Assembly: GCA_946478915.1 (NCBI GenBank)
Contig: CAMLER010000152.1
Location: 1 to 9,766, forward strand
Direction of reading: 5' to 3'
Source: an uncultured Chryseolinea sp.
GTDB taxonomy: Bacteria; Bacteroidota; Bacteroidia; Cytophagales; Cyclobacteriaceae
DNA: 9,766 nucleotides
Positions 1 through 7,800 of this stretch are shown here, one piece after another. Every line of letters begins with the position of its first letter. Positions within the stretch are counted from its first letter, which is position 1. A model generated the notes under the pieces. It ran no database searches. It saw nothing but the letters and a program-made list of their open reading frames with translations, and was not told the origin of the DNA. The position numbers and the translations under genes are program-made.

Positions 1-1
1 C

Positions 2-937
2 CTGCAGGATACCATCATGAAGATGATCGGAAACCCCAATGATACGAGCGGGGTAAAGAAGAACGACACTGAGGAGTATACCAAAGGGGAGCTGTTCGAC
101 AAGGAAATGACTACAAATTTCGCCGGAGCTAAGAACAGGCACCGTATTTTAGCCATGTGGGGCGACAATAAAGAAGAGCACCCTTCATTAGAAGCGTTTC
201 CGAACTCAGGGAATCCGGATCTTTTCAGGGTGCAGGATGAGCACGCGATTAAAAAAATAACCATTGCTACTAAAGTCCCTGGGGTTCTGGCAAATATTCA
301 GGACACTAATAACTTTTCCGGGGAACAAATCAGGCCAGCGGTCAGATTAATGCAGCAACGCGCGGTGAGGCCGCAGTCTTTTTTAATCAACATCTACCAG
401 AATTTACTTAGAAACAGGGCCACACCTTACACAAAAACTATAACAATAGTCGATTACAACCCTTATCCAGAGGAAAATACAATCGAAGATAAAGTTTGGG
501 CTGAATTAACGCCGGAAGAACGAAGGAAGTGGATTAAAGACCATACAGAAATTGAACTGGATGAAGTTGTGGCACCTGTTGAGCCTCAAACGGAGACTGA
601 AGAACCAATTTTACCAGCAGAAAACAGGATTTTAAACCTTCATTTTGATTCCTACCCGGAGGCGGCGAAGAAAAACGTGAAAAGAGCCTTAGAGTGGCAG
701 GACAAAATAGGGAAAAGGTGTACCGGGAAGGCTGGAGAGGTGATTTCACAGGCAATTCTCGACGGTAAACCACTTGGGCCGAAGGAAATTCGGAGACTAA
801 GCAGGTTTTTAAGTAAGAACGCGGTACACTCTGCTAAGGAGTGGGGTAATTCATGCGAAGCAGTTGCGTATTATGCGTGGGGCGGAAGTGATATGATGAC
901 ATGGGCTAACGAAAAAGTAAAAGAACTACATGGCTAA
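2..937 (+). CDS. Phage portal protein, C-terminal part, with extra C-terminal domain (5' partial)
   Basis: The frame is open to the left edge, so this is the 3' part of a longer gene; the ATG at 17 is probably internal. Residue numbers count from that ATG. Residues about 25-135 read like the C-terminal half of a portal: an NFAGAKNRHRILAMWGD stretch, then LFRVQDEHAIKKITIAT, VPGVLANI and a long helix with QIRPAVRLMQQRAVRPQ. A segment at 158-181 (WAELTPEERRKWIKDHTEIEL) resembles portal C-termini. Portals form the dodecameric ring at the head vertex through which DNA passes. After an acidic Pro/Glu linker (about 185-200) comes a second domain at 213-303 (AAKKNVKRALEWQDKIGKRC ... YYAWGGSDMMTWA). 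It resembles a small domain, often written RALRWREKYGRGGT...AWGGD, found in phage head proteins such as portals and prohead proteases. The function of that domain is not known to me. The stop overlaps the next gene by 8 bases. Confidence 0.62.
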   Translation: MQDTIMKMIGNPNDTSGVKKNDTEEYTKGELFDKEMTTNFAGAKNRHRILAMWGDNKEEHPSLEAFPNSGNPDLFRVQDEHAIKKITIATKVPGVLANIQDTNNFSGEQIRPAVRLMQQRAVRPQSFLINIYQNLLRNRATPYTKTITIVDYNPYPEENTIEDKVWAELTPEERRKWIKDHTEIELDEVVAPVEPQTETEEPILPAENRILNLHFDSYPEAAKKNVKRALEWQDKIGKRCTGKAGEVISQAILDGKPLGPKEIRRLSRFLSKNAVHSAKEWGNSCEAVAYYAWGGSDMMTWANEKVKELHG

Positions 938-1460
938 GCTCATCAACTACCAATATTTAAAACAGGAAACGGACATTTCGCAGAACGTCCATGAAACTGA
1001 ACTGGATAACCCTATTAAACGGTCTCAGGAAATGCTCGAAATGATTATAGGCGCTTCTTTGGTTGCTGAGTTAGTCAGTCAGAATCCGAACGCATTAAGT
1101 GCGGACAATACAACCCTAATGACTTACGTGAAACCGTTCCTTGCCTGGCAGGCTTATCAGTTCTGGTTGCCGAAAGCGAATTTTAAAACCCATGCTTCTG
1201 GGTTAAGGGTTCATGAAGAGGATAACTCACGGGCAGCCAGTGACGCGGAGATGGCAAACCTCATTAGGGATGCAAAAATGTGGGCACAAACCAAGAAAGA
1301 TAAGCTAGTAAGTTTCCTGGAAGACAACTGTACAACGTATCCACTATACGACTGTGAGTGCGGAAGTACAAAGAGAACAGGGACAGGATTTCATATTACC
1401 GGAGTAGGCAAACATCATAAAGGTTGCGGGTGCGACTCATGCAGGCATGGACATTCATAA
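930..1460 (+). CDS. DUF6712-like head-tail connector protein with Cys/His-rich C-terminus
   Basis: This 176-residue protein starts inside the end of the portal gene. It is mostly helical: a polar N-terminus, a helix at about 29-50 (RSQEMLEMIIGASLVAELVS), a central helix around YVKPFLAWQAYQFWLPKANFK, and another at about 105-132. The size, the fold pattern and the place directly after a portal match the DUF6712 / gp6-like connector proteins of Bacteroidota phages, which sit under the portal and join head to tail. I recognise this by pattern only. The last 45 residues are unusual: Cys 134, 142, 144, 166, 168 and 171, plus His 155, 162, 163, 173 and 175, forming CxC and CxCxxC motifs that could bind a metal. 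No clear Shine-Dalgarno precedes the start, so coupling to portal translation is likely. Confidence 0.6.
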   Translation: MAKLINYQYLKQETDISQNVHETELDNPIKRSQEMLEMIIGASLVAELVSQNPNALSADNTTLMTYVKPFLAWQAYQFWLPKANFKTHASGLRVHEEDNSRAASDAEMANLIRDAKMWAQTKKDKLVSFLEDNCTTYPLYDCECGSTKRTGTGFHITGVGKHHKGCGCDSCRHGHS

Positions 1461-1800
1461 CGAATATATCGCAAACGAGAAAGAGCTTTTCTTTTACAAA
1501 GGGAAGGCTATTTTAAACAAGCGCCACGCCTTTGTAGACATCAACGGTGATCCGTGGGATTTTACCTTAGCTACTGGATTTACTTTTAAAGTTTGGGAGG
1601 AAAGAGAAGGAGGCTATCAGGTGATAGACTGGGATTCGGATAACCTAAGTTTGTCCACAAGCAACTCAAATGAGATTTTACTGAATGCGCCCGCGGCAGA
1701 TACAGACATTGAAAGGGGAAGGTATTACTACGAGATTGAATATTTATTATCAGGAGGGTATACGGTTTTAATTGCTTACGGACCAATTAAGTGCATATGA
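1447..1800 (+). CDS. Small beta-rich phage structural protein, unassigned
   Basis: This 117-residue protein begins 14 bases before the connector stop and ends in an ATGA overlap with the next gene. It looks all-beta: alternating hydrophobic strands such as ELFFYKGKAILNK, WDFTLATGFTFKVWEE and the closing RYYYEIEYLLSGGYTVLIAYGPIKCI. There is no signal peptide or membrane segment. The pattern of a 'DFTLATGFTFKVW' strand followed by a closing strand that gives a value or gain term recalls small Ig-like phage baseplate or fibre-attachment proteins (BppU N-terminal-like), but the match is loose. From its place between a connector and the fibres, it is probably a virion component such as a tail or fibre adaptor. 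It is not recognised with certainty. Confidence 0.6.
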   Translation: MDIHNEYIANEKELFFYKGKAILNKRHAFVDINGDPWDFTLATGFTFKVWEEREGGYQVIDWDSDNLSLSTSNSNEILLNAPAADTDIERGRYYYEIEYLLSGGYTVLIAYGPIKCI

Positions 1801-1949
1801 GCGAAGCGATAGAATTTACTCTAAATGACCAGCCGGTAAACTTCACACTTAACGCTGAAGCTGAAACCGGCCCAGAAGAGAGCGCCAGACTTTTAGAGGA
1901 TGGCAGTTTTAGATTATTGGAAGATGATGACTTTAGACTTTTAGAATAG
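1797..1949 (+). CDS. 50-residue phage protein with RLLED-type repeats
   Basis: The ATG overlaps the previous stop (ATGA) and the frame closes with TAG at 1947-1949, seven bases before the next gene. The protein has two halves. Residues 6-19 repeat FTLN twice (FTLNDQPVNFTLN). Residues 31-50 consist of two and a half copies of an 8-residue unit: RLLEDGSF, RLLEDDDF, RLLE. It is acidic and has no cysteine, signal peptide or membrane segment. Short proteins ending in '(F)RLLEDGS' repeats occur beside tail and fibre genes of other phages, to my recollection without an established function. The exact overlap, the tight spacing and the in-frame repeat argue that it is a real gene despite its size. 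Confidence 0.65.
   Translation: MSEAIEFTLNDQPVNFTLNAEAETGPEESARLLEDGSFRLLEDDDFRLLE
1887..1946 (+). repeat. 24-nt coding tandem repeat (2.5 units, RLLED[G/D][S/D]F)
   Basis: Units start at 1887, 1911 and 1935; the last is cut to four codons by the stop. The copies differ at the nucleotide level (for example ctttta against ttattg for Leu-Leu), so the repeat is kept at the protein level, which points to selection on the protein and not to recent slippage. Confidence 0.7.
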
Positions 1950-1956
1950 AAATATT

Positions 1957-2502
1957 ATGCCAGATGCAAAAATTACTCAACTACCAGCGGCCACACTTCC
2001 ACTGGCAGGGACCGAAAAAGCTGAGATAGTTCAAGGTGGAGTTAACAAACAGGTTGACGTATCCGAATTAGGTGGAGGAGGTGGGACCGTCACCTCTGTA
2101 ACCGGAACTTCCAACCGTATTACTTCAACCGGTGGGGCTACTCCTGTAATAGACATTGACGCGGCTTTCGAAGCACTACTTCAAAAACTTGTCAACTCCG
2201 CCACAGCATTAACAGATGCGGCATCGATGGACTTAACAGCCATCAAACACACGCTTACAACCTCTTCAGCTACACGCACTTTCACTATAAGTTATACGGG
2301 GGATGATATTACGTTAGAAGTAACATTAAACGCGGCTACTTCAACCTTCACTTTCCCGGCAACTTCATTATGCGTTTCGGAAGGTGTAGCGTCGGGAGAT
2401 AACACCTGCCCACTATCTGGAACATCTGGGGACTTGTATCTCATATCGATTAAAAAGATCGGTAGTAATTATCGTGTGGTGTGTAAAAATTTCGGCCAAT
2501 GA
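1957..2502 (+). CDS. Phage tail fibre-like protein
   Basis: This 181-residue protein opens with a fibre-type neck: KITQLPAATLPLAGTEKAEI, then VQGGVNKQVDVSELG, a GGGGG hinge at 39-43, and TVTSVTGTSNRITSTGGATPVIDI. Such 'KITxLPAAT ... GTE..xIVQGG.xKQV.VS.L' openings are common in fibre and appendage proteins of Bacteroidota phages. A short helix (about 69-90) leads to a C-terminal beta domain (about 92-180) with TFTISYTGDDITLEVTL, FTFP and a final YLISIKKIGSNYRVVCKNFG strand pair, plus Cys 139, 151 and 176. It is probably a virion appendage that carries or binds a receptor-binding protein. The leader (gaaatatt) has no Shine-Dalgarno. The stop overlaps the next start as ATGA. The C-terminal domain resembles residues 61-146 of the large beta-helix protein at 4874. 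Confidence 0.62.
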   Translation: MPDAKITQLPAATLPLAGTEKAEIVQGGVNKQVDVSELGGGGGTVTSVTGTSNRITSTGGATPVIDIDAAFEALLQKLVNSATALTDAASMDLTAIKHTLTTSSATRTFTISYTGDDITLEVTLNAATSTFTFPATSLCVSEGVASGDNTCPLSGTSGDLYLISIKKIGSNYRVVCKNFGQ

Positions 2503-4262
2503 TAGGTTTACTAGCTGAAAGAGTTCCTACGCCCGTTCCCATAGACCGCAACTGTGCTGTCTTTGGTTTGGATGCTCATGCCCGCGTGTCTGCGAGGCAA
2601 ACAGCATTAGAACCAAGTAACGCGACAGTAGATAAAGCAATGAGTTGGAGTGTATGGCTGCATCAACATAATTTAGGTACAAATGCTACCAGGGTGTTCG
2701 GTGTTCAAATGACTGGCAGTGGAAATCAGCAATATGTTTTGCAAACACTCGCGCAGGACATGACGCCAACCTCAAGGAATCAACGACTGAACTTTTCAAT
2801 CTTCACCGATGGATCGAACTTTATTACAGTAGAGTCAACCAACAGATTTTTGAGGGGCCGTTCTTATCACGTTGTCATTACCTACAGTGGATCAGAGGCG
2901 GCATCTGGATTTAAAATGTACCTCAATGGTGTGGAGGACACCACAGCCAATAAGTTCATGACCGGAACCTACACCGGCGCAAGAAACGATGCTAACAATA
3001 GAATGATTCTTTCTCGGGTTGATTCTTCGTCTACCCGTTATCGTGGGTCAATGCGCGACCTCGCCGTGTGGAACAGAGTCTTGACTTCTTCAGAGGTAAC
3101 GGAACTGTACAACGCTGGTGCGCCATTTACTATTAGTGGATTGAGTTGGTACGCAGCGGCTATCGTTAGCTGGTGGCCGTTCACTGCTTCACTTGCAAGT
3201 AGCAACAGTTCCTCTTATGACTTCGGTACTGCAAACAGCATCAGTATAGGGACAACCAAGTTAAGCCCCACATACGAGTCTATCAGCTTTTTTAATGCTG
3301 ATCCAAGTAACACAAGGTACATAGCTTTCGGTGGGTCATTCTGGAATAATCCCGGATGGGATATTAATGTAAGAAGCGGAACCAACCACTTAGCTAATGG
3401 TAAGATTGTAAACTTCAAATTCAATCCATCGGATCTCAGTGTGACCTCACCAGTAGATGTGCTAACGGATGGCACATACGACTTAAGAAATGTAAGCACT
3501 GGTAAAATTGACGGAACCGATATAGCTATTTTCCTTGCAAGGTTCACCCATACAACCGGGCCGTTTATTGACCTGCTAAGGTTTACATCTACTGATAAAC
3601 TGGTAGGGCAGACTTTCGGATCGGGTGTGTCGATGACCACAGATACAGATAGATATTCATTCTACGGAAAGGTAATCAGGGGTGACAACCACGGAGAATA
3701 TCTTGTTTGTGAATATGAATACAACACAGCGGCCACAGCTTATCAGGTTAATGTTTTCAAACGTGACGCCGGGGGAACATGGAGTAAAATTAACGTGTGG
3801 TCTGGTGACAATACAGCGGCTTACACAGAGTCCTGTATTTGCAAAGTGGCAAAAAACACATATTTCATTTTGTCTAGGTCAGAGGTTTTAGTCGGACTCC
3901 ATTTGTTCATTTCCACTGATGGAGCTGCTACATGGTCAGGTCCTTTCGCTACAGGAATGGGCGGCGGTGTTTGTATGGCAGACATGGCAATGAGTCCACA
4001 TGGTTTATTAGCGGTTGTCTTCGGGGACAGGTCTATAAACAGACTTGTACTTTCTTCAGGTAATCCAATTGCTGATATCATCGCCGATAAGACAGATTGG
4101 AAAAATCAAAGTCAGGTATTCCAATCTTATGCCGCGGATAGTACAGGAATTTTAGGATACCCGAGTATTTCATTCAGAGGTGAGAAAGTATGCATTACAG
4201 TAGTAGCAGAACACAGTTCGTCACGCGCTGATTTGTATGTAGGATATGGATTGTTAGGATAA
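2499..4262 (+). CDS. LamG (concanavalin A-like) plus Asp-box beta-propeller protein, probable receptor-binding or glycan-binding tail protein
   Basis: Residues about 45-228 form a LamG / laminin G type 3 domain: MSWSVWLHQ opening strand, YHVVITYSG, then GFKMYLNGVEDTT, YRGSMRDLAVWNRVLTSSEV and LYNAG, the standard closing order of that family. Residues about 255-587 look like a sialidase-type (BNR) beta-propeller. There is one good Asp-box, STDGAATW (472-479), a degenerate one, KRDAGGTW (421-428), and a late GYPSISFRGEKVCITVVAE strand pair typical of these propellers. I could not place the Arg triad and Tyr/Glu nucleophile pair of active sialidases, so binding is safer than catalysis. No signal peptide is present, as expected for a virion protein. 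It starts within the previous stop (ATGA). The likely role is binding of host surface glycan during adsorption. Confidence 0.65.
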   Translation: MIGLLAERVPTPVPIDRNCAVFGLDAHARVSARQTALEPSNATVDKAMSWSVWLHQHNLGTNATRVFGVQMTGSGNQQYVLQTLAQDMTPTSRNQRLNFSIFTDGSNFITVESTNRFLRGRSYHVVITYSGSEAASGFKMYLNGVEDTTANKFMTGTYTGARNDANNRMILSRVDSSSTRYRGSMRDLAVWNRVLTSSEVTELYNAGAPFTISGLSWYAAAIVSWWPFTASLASSNSSSYDFGTANSISIGTTKLSPTYESISFFNADPSNTRYIAFGGSFWNNPGWDINVRSGTNHLANGKIVNFKFNPSDLSVTSPVDVLTDGTYDLRNVSTGKIDGTDIAIFLARFTHTTGPFIDLLRFTSTDKLVGQTFGSGVSMTTDTDRYSFYGKVIRGDNHGEYLVCEYEYNTAATAYQVNVFKRDAGGTWSKINVWSGDNTAAYTESCICKVAKNTYFILSRSEVLVGLHLFISTDGAATWSGPFATGMGGGVCMADMAMSPHGLLAVVFGDRSINRLVLSSGNPIADIIADKTDWKNQSQVFQSYAADSTGILGYPSISFRGEKVCITVVAEHSSSRADLYVGYGLLG

Positions 4263-4266
4263 AATT

Positions 4267-4557
4267 ATGAGCTTCTGGACTAAAGCAAGCAACTGGAATA
4301 AAATTAAAGACACTGTTCAGGGCATGGCGGCAGTCTTACAAATTATTCTTGTGGCTGATGATGCGAAACCGATTTACAACGTCATTACTGCGGTGGTTCA
4401 GTTGGTTGTTCTTTTTGTCGGGATATGGGGAGCTGATGCCAATAAGAATAATATACCTGACTTCCTTGAGGAAGATCCAATCGTAGTCACCACGACAACG
4501 ACTATAAAAAAAGATGAGCCTGTGACAACAGAAACAACCGTAGAAAAGAAAGAATAA
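4267..4557 (+). CDS. Small membrane protein, candidate holin, with Ca-binding-like loop
   Basis: This 96-residue protein has an N-terminal amphipathic part, a moderately hydrophobic stretch (about 18-30), and a clear membrane segment at about 36-54 (YNVITAVVQLVVLFVGIWG). Right after the membrane segment lies DANKNNIPDFLE (57-68), a degenerate form of the DxDxDGIPDxxE calcium-binding loop. The tail is rich in Thr, Lys and Glu (TTTTTIKK...TTETTVEKKE) and is probably disordered. Size, topology and phage context fit a holin, the inner-membrane pore that times lysis; a structural or signalling membrane protein is the alternative. An AGGA at 4256-4259, seven bases before the ATG, is one of the few Shine-Dalgarno-like sites here. 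The stop overlaps the next start by one base (TAATG). Confidence 0.55.
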   Translation: MSFWTKASNWNKIKDTVQGMAAVLQIILVADDAKPIYNVITAVVQLVVLFVGIWGADANKNNIPDFLEEDPIVVTTTTTIKKDEPVTTETTVEKKE

Positions 4558-4877
4558 TGGCACTGATAACCGTACCAGATCACGATTCAAGTCAACCCAC
4601 TTCCGATGAAAGAAGGATCTGGAGTGCGGCGGATATTAATCATTTTAAAGCTGTTATTAACGCCAATCAGAATCAATTTGTAGAGAACGAAGTCCCAAGC
4701 GGTTCGGGTACATCTTTCAGTTTAGCGAACACACCAGCGGCAGGGAGTTTAAAACTCTTCAGGAACGGACTACGACAGGTTGCGCCGGCGGACTATTCAA
4801 TTTCAGGATCTACAATCACACTTACTTCAACCATAGGCAGCGATTCATTACTGGCAGATTATAGAAAAGCAACATGA
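4557..4877 (+). CDS. Short fibre-domain protein (NGLRQ-type beta module)
   Basis: This 106-residue protein has two parts. Residues 16-37 (SDERRIWSAADINHFKAVIN) resemble the 'W.A.DIN.l..aIN' helix found in the necks of phage fibres. Residues 43-104 match a widespread appendage module: ENEVPSGSGTSFSLANTPAAG, KLFRNGLRQ (66-73), then ADYSISGSTITLTS and SDSLLADYRK. This module usually appears inside long fibre proteins; here it stands alone with the neck helix. It is probably a minor fibre or adaptor subunit. It starts at TAATG and ends in ATGA with the beta-helix gene, so the two are likely translated in step and their products may assemble together. Confidence 0.6.
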   Translation: MALITVPDHDSSQPTSDERRIWSAADINHFKAVINANQNQFVENEVPSGSGTSFSLANTPAAGSLKLFRNGLRQVAPADYSISGSTITLTSTIGSDSLLADYRKAT

Positions 4878-7800
4878 GAATATTAATCCTTCCTCTTTTC
4901 CTACTCGCAGTCGGGTGCGCGGCACAGACGCAGATATCAGGTTCACAAATCAAAGATGGTGCTATCACAGCTCCAAAGATTTCAGCAGGCGCGGTCACAC
5001 CTGAAAAACTTTCATCCACAGCAACACGCCCAACAAACGCTGGCGTGCTCTCCAATCTTGAACTAACATTCGGCCCGGAAGTACACAAGAAATACACGCT
5101 CACCATGAGTGCGGACACTGAGTTGTTAATGGCTGGATCCGGCCACACAGCGGACAGTAAAATCACAATCACAGTAACCGGCGACGGAACGCATACAATG
5201 ACCTTCCCGGATGATTGGGTCATAACAGGAACCTTCAACCCGGAAAATTTACAGGAAGTAGAATTGTACTACAATGGTTCATTTGTCACAGGGGTAATCA
5301 GGCAAGGGCCAACCGCTACTATTCCGATTACGCTTTCTTCTGCGATCATCACCAACACACCACCAACGAATATAAACCTGACATTCTCTGAGCCTGTGTT
5401 GCTCTCTAGTGACGGTTGGACGGTCACTGCTTCAGGCGGGGCGGTCATACTTGAATCTGTAACCAACAGCGGAACCTCTACACCGGTATTCGTCATGAAT
5501 CGTTCTGTCGATTCGGGTGAGACTATTACAATATCATACGACCCAAACAGTGGATCAACATTGAGCACCACAGGAACGCGTGAAGTTTCAGCTATAACAA
5601 ATCAATCTGTAACTCCTCCAGAAGCATTGCCGGAACCTGAGTTACCACAGTTTGACGTCATTGTTGGGGATCAACCAGGTGACGCGAGTACGAGTATAGG
5701 AGGCGGGGTGATCGCAGCAAACAATGGGGATATTATCGGTGTACGTGGCGGAACTTATCGAGAGACTATAGTCATTACAGGCAAGTCAGTCGAGATACGA
5801 CCTTTCCCAGGGGAGACAGTTATTGTTTCAGGATTGGAGCTAGTAGGTAACTCGGATTGGACGGTTCATTCCGGATCAATCTATAAAAAGACAATTACCC
5901 TTCCGGTTGACATTGCTACTTTCTACAATGCTTCAATAACTTCCAACACAACCTTACTAGCCAATCAGATTTTTAAAGACGGTGAGATGGTTTTCGAAGC
6001 TGGCGAACCTGACCGGCTTTCAATGGATGATTATTTCGATCAATCCAAGTTAAGAAATTACAGAGACGTAACAGGTCAGTCAATCGGGGCAACCTCAATT
6101 ACCGATCCGATGTTAGCAATAGGAACGTGGGGCAACTTGACAGGGGCCAGAATATTCACGCAAGGATGGTTCCGGGCGTTCAACTCGAACATCACTGCGC
6201 ATTCCGGTAATCAGGTAACAATGGCTGCAGCTACTACTTCTACAGGGATTAGCGGAGATGCAAGGTTCAGGAAAAACTATTTCGTCATGGGCAAATTAAG
6301 CCTGCTCGACAATCCCAAGGAGTGGTTTTATGATCCAGGTACAAACACTTTATACTTCTGGCAGACCGGAGGAGGAACACCAACAGGACTTGAATACAAG
6401 GCCAGAAACTACGGCTTCGATTTACGCGGAACCTCCAACGTCACTATCACAGGACTTCATTTCATCGGATGCGAGCCTGTTATAGCAAGTGCGACAAGCG
6501 CCAATATAGTGGTCGATAACATACGGGCTAAGTACATGAATCACGGTGTAGCTGATCTCCAGCAGTCGCATCCAGGATTTGGTATACCACGAAAGGTAGG
6601 GATGACCATGATCGGCCCGGATAACGTGGTGAAAAATTCCGAGTTCAAGTACAGTTCTTCTACAGCGATTTGGGCAGGGCCTAATTGCCGGATAGAAAAC
6701 AACCTTTTCGAGTACATCAACTACGAGGGTAATTGGGGATGTCCTGTAAACTTGTACGCAACCGATGGAGGGCAAAAAATACTTTGGAACACTATGCGTG
6801 TCCTCGGTCGGGGTGGAGTAGATTTCGGCTGGGTGAATTATCCCCCTGGCGGACAGCACTTAAACGTCGAGATCGCTTACAACGACATTGGAGATTTCGG
6901 AAGAACATGCTGGGATCTTGGCGGAACCTACGCGCACGGGTCGGCGAATCTTAACGGCCTTCAAATTCATCACAACTGGATCCATGATGTTCCACCACCG
7001 GATGGAAACGACGTTGGGGGCATGTCGGCAATCTATTTCGATCAGTCCAGCGGCGGCGGTAGTGTACACCATAACGTCACATGGAATATCGCCACCTCAG
7101 ATGCTTACCACGAAACTGAAAACGGAACTATCCCAGGTGGCCGACGAATAAACTGGTACAACAATACATTCGCATCTTCAGACGTAACCAATTCGGCGAA
7201 TAGTTCTTACCGTACTTACGAACTTTCACCTTTAGATCCATTAAGAAATAATATCTACTGGCGTCGGGTGGTAATTAATTGGCAGGGTAACAACATAGGG
7301 GACAATCAGTCTTACATCATGAAGACAACCTCTCCTTATCACCCGTCATACACCGCACAAGATCCGCTCTTTGTAGGGGGAGATCCTGACGTCATTGGAG
7401 GTCATGCTTTTTTACTTCAATCAGGATCACCCGCACGAAACACAGGGTTAAGCTCATTCACAGGCCACGAAGGAACTACGATTAACATAGCCGCTATTGG
7501 GGCTGGTGTTGATAGGGGTGCTTACGACTATGACGATCCTGATCCGTGGGTAGCAGGTTACAACGCAGTTCAGGGAGTGAGTGACGGGATTATTAATGAC
7601 ACTGATTTTACGAAATCTACCGGATGGATATACGCTCCTAACTTCAAAACAGGTTACACCAATAACGATGCTACCTATACAGTCACTTTGAACGCAACTG
7701 CTACGTATGAGTTCACTGGATCAAAGATTGAAGTGTACGCAGAGAAATGTGATAACGGAGCGGTTGCCAGAATAACGATTAAAAATTCAAGCAATGCAAC

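Noticed and set aside
3215..3640. Open frame of 141 codons on the minus strand inside the LamG/propeller gene
   Set aside because: It lies wholly within a strongly supported + strand gene, has no recognisable domain and looks like antisense translation.
2499..4262. Active viral sialidase
   Set aside because: Only one good Asp-box is present and the catalytic Arg triad could not be placed, so an enzymatic call is not supported.
6422..6859. Open frame of 145 codons on the minus strand inside the beta-helix gene
   Set aside because: The + strand frame encodes clear beta-helix repeats here; the reverse frame has no domain or neighbour support.
6733..7151. Two short + strand frames inside the beta-helix gene
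   Set aside because: They overlap the middle of a continuous domain in another frame and have compositions of out-of-frame translation.
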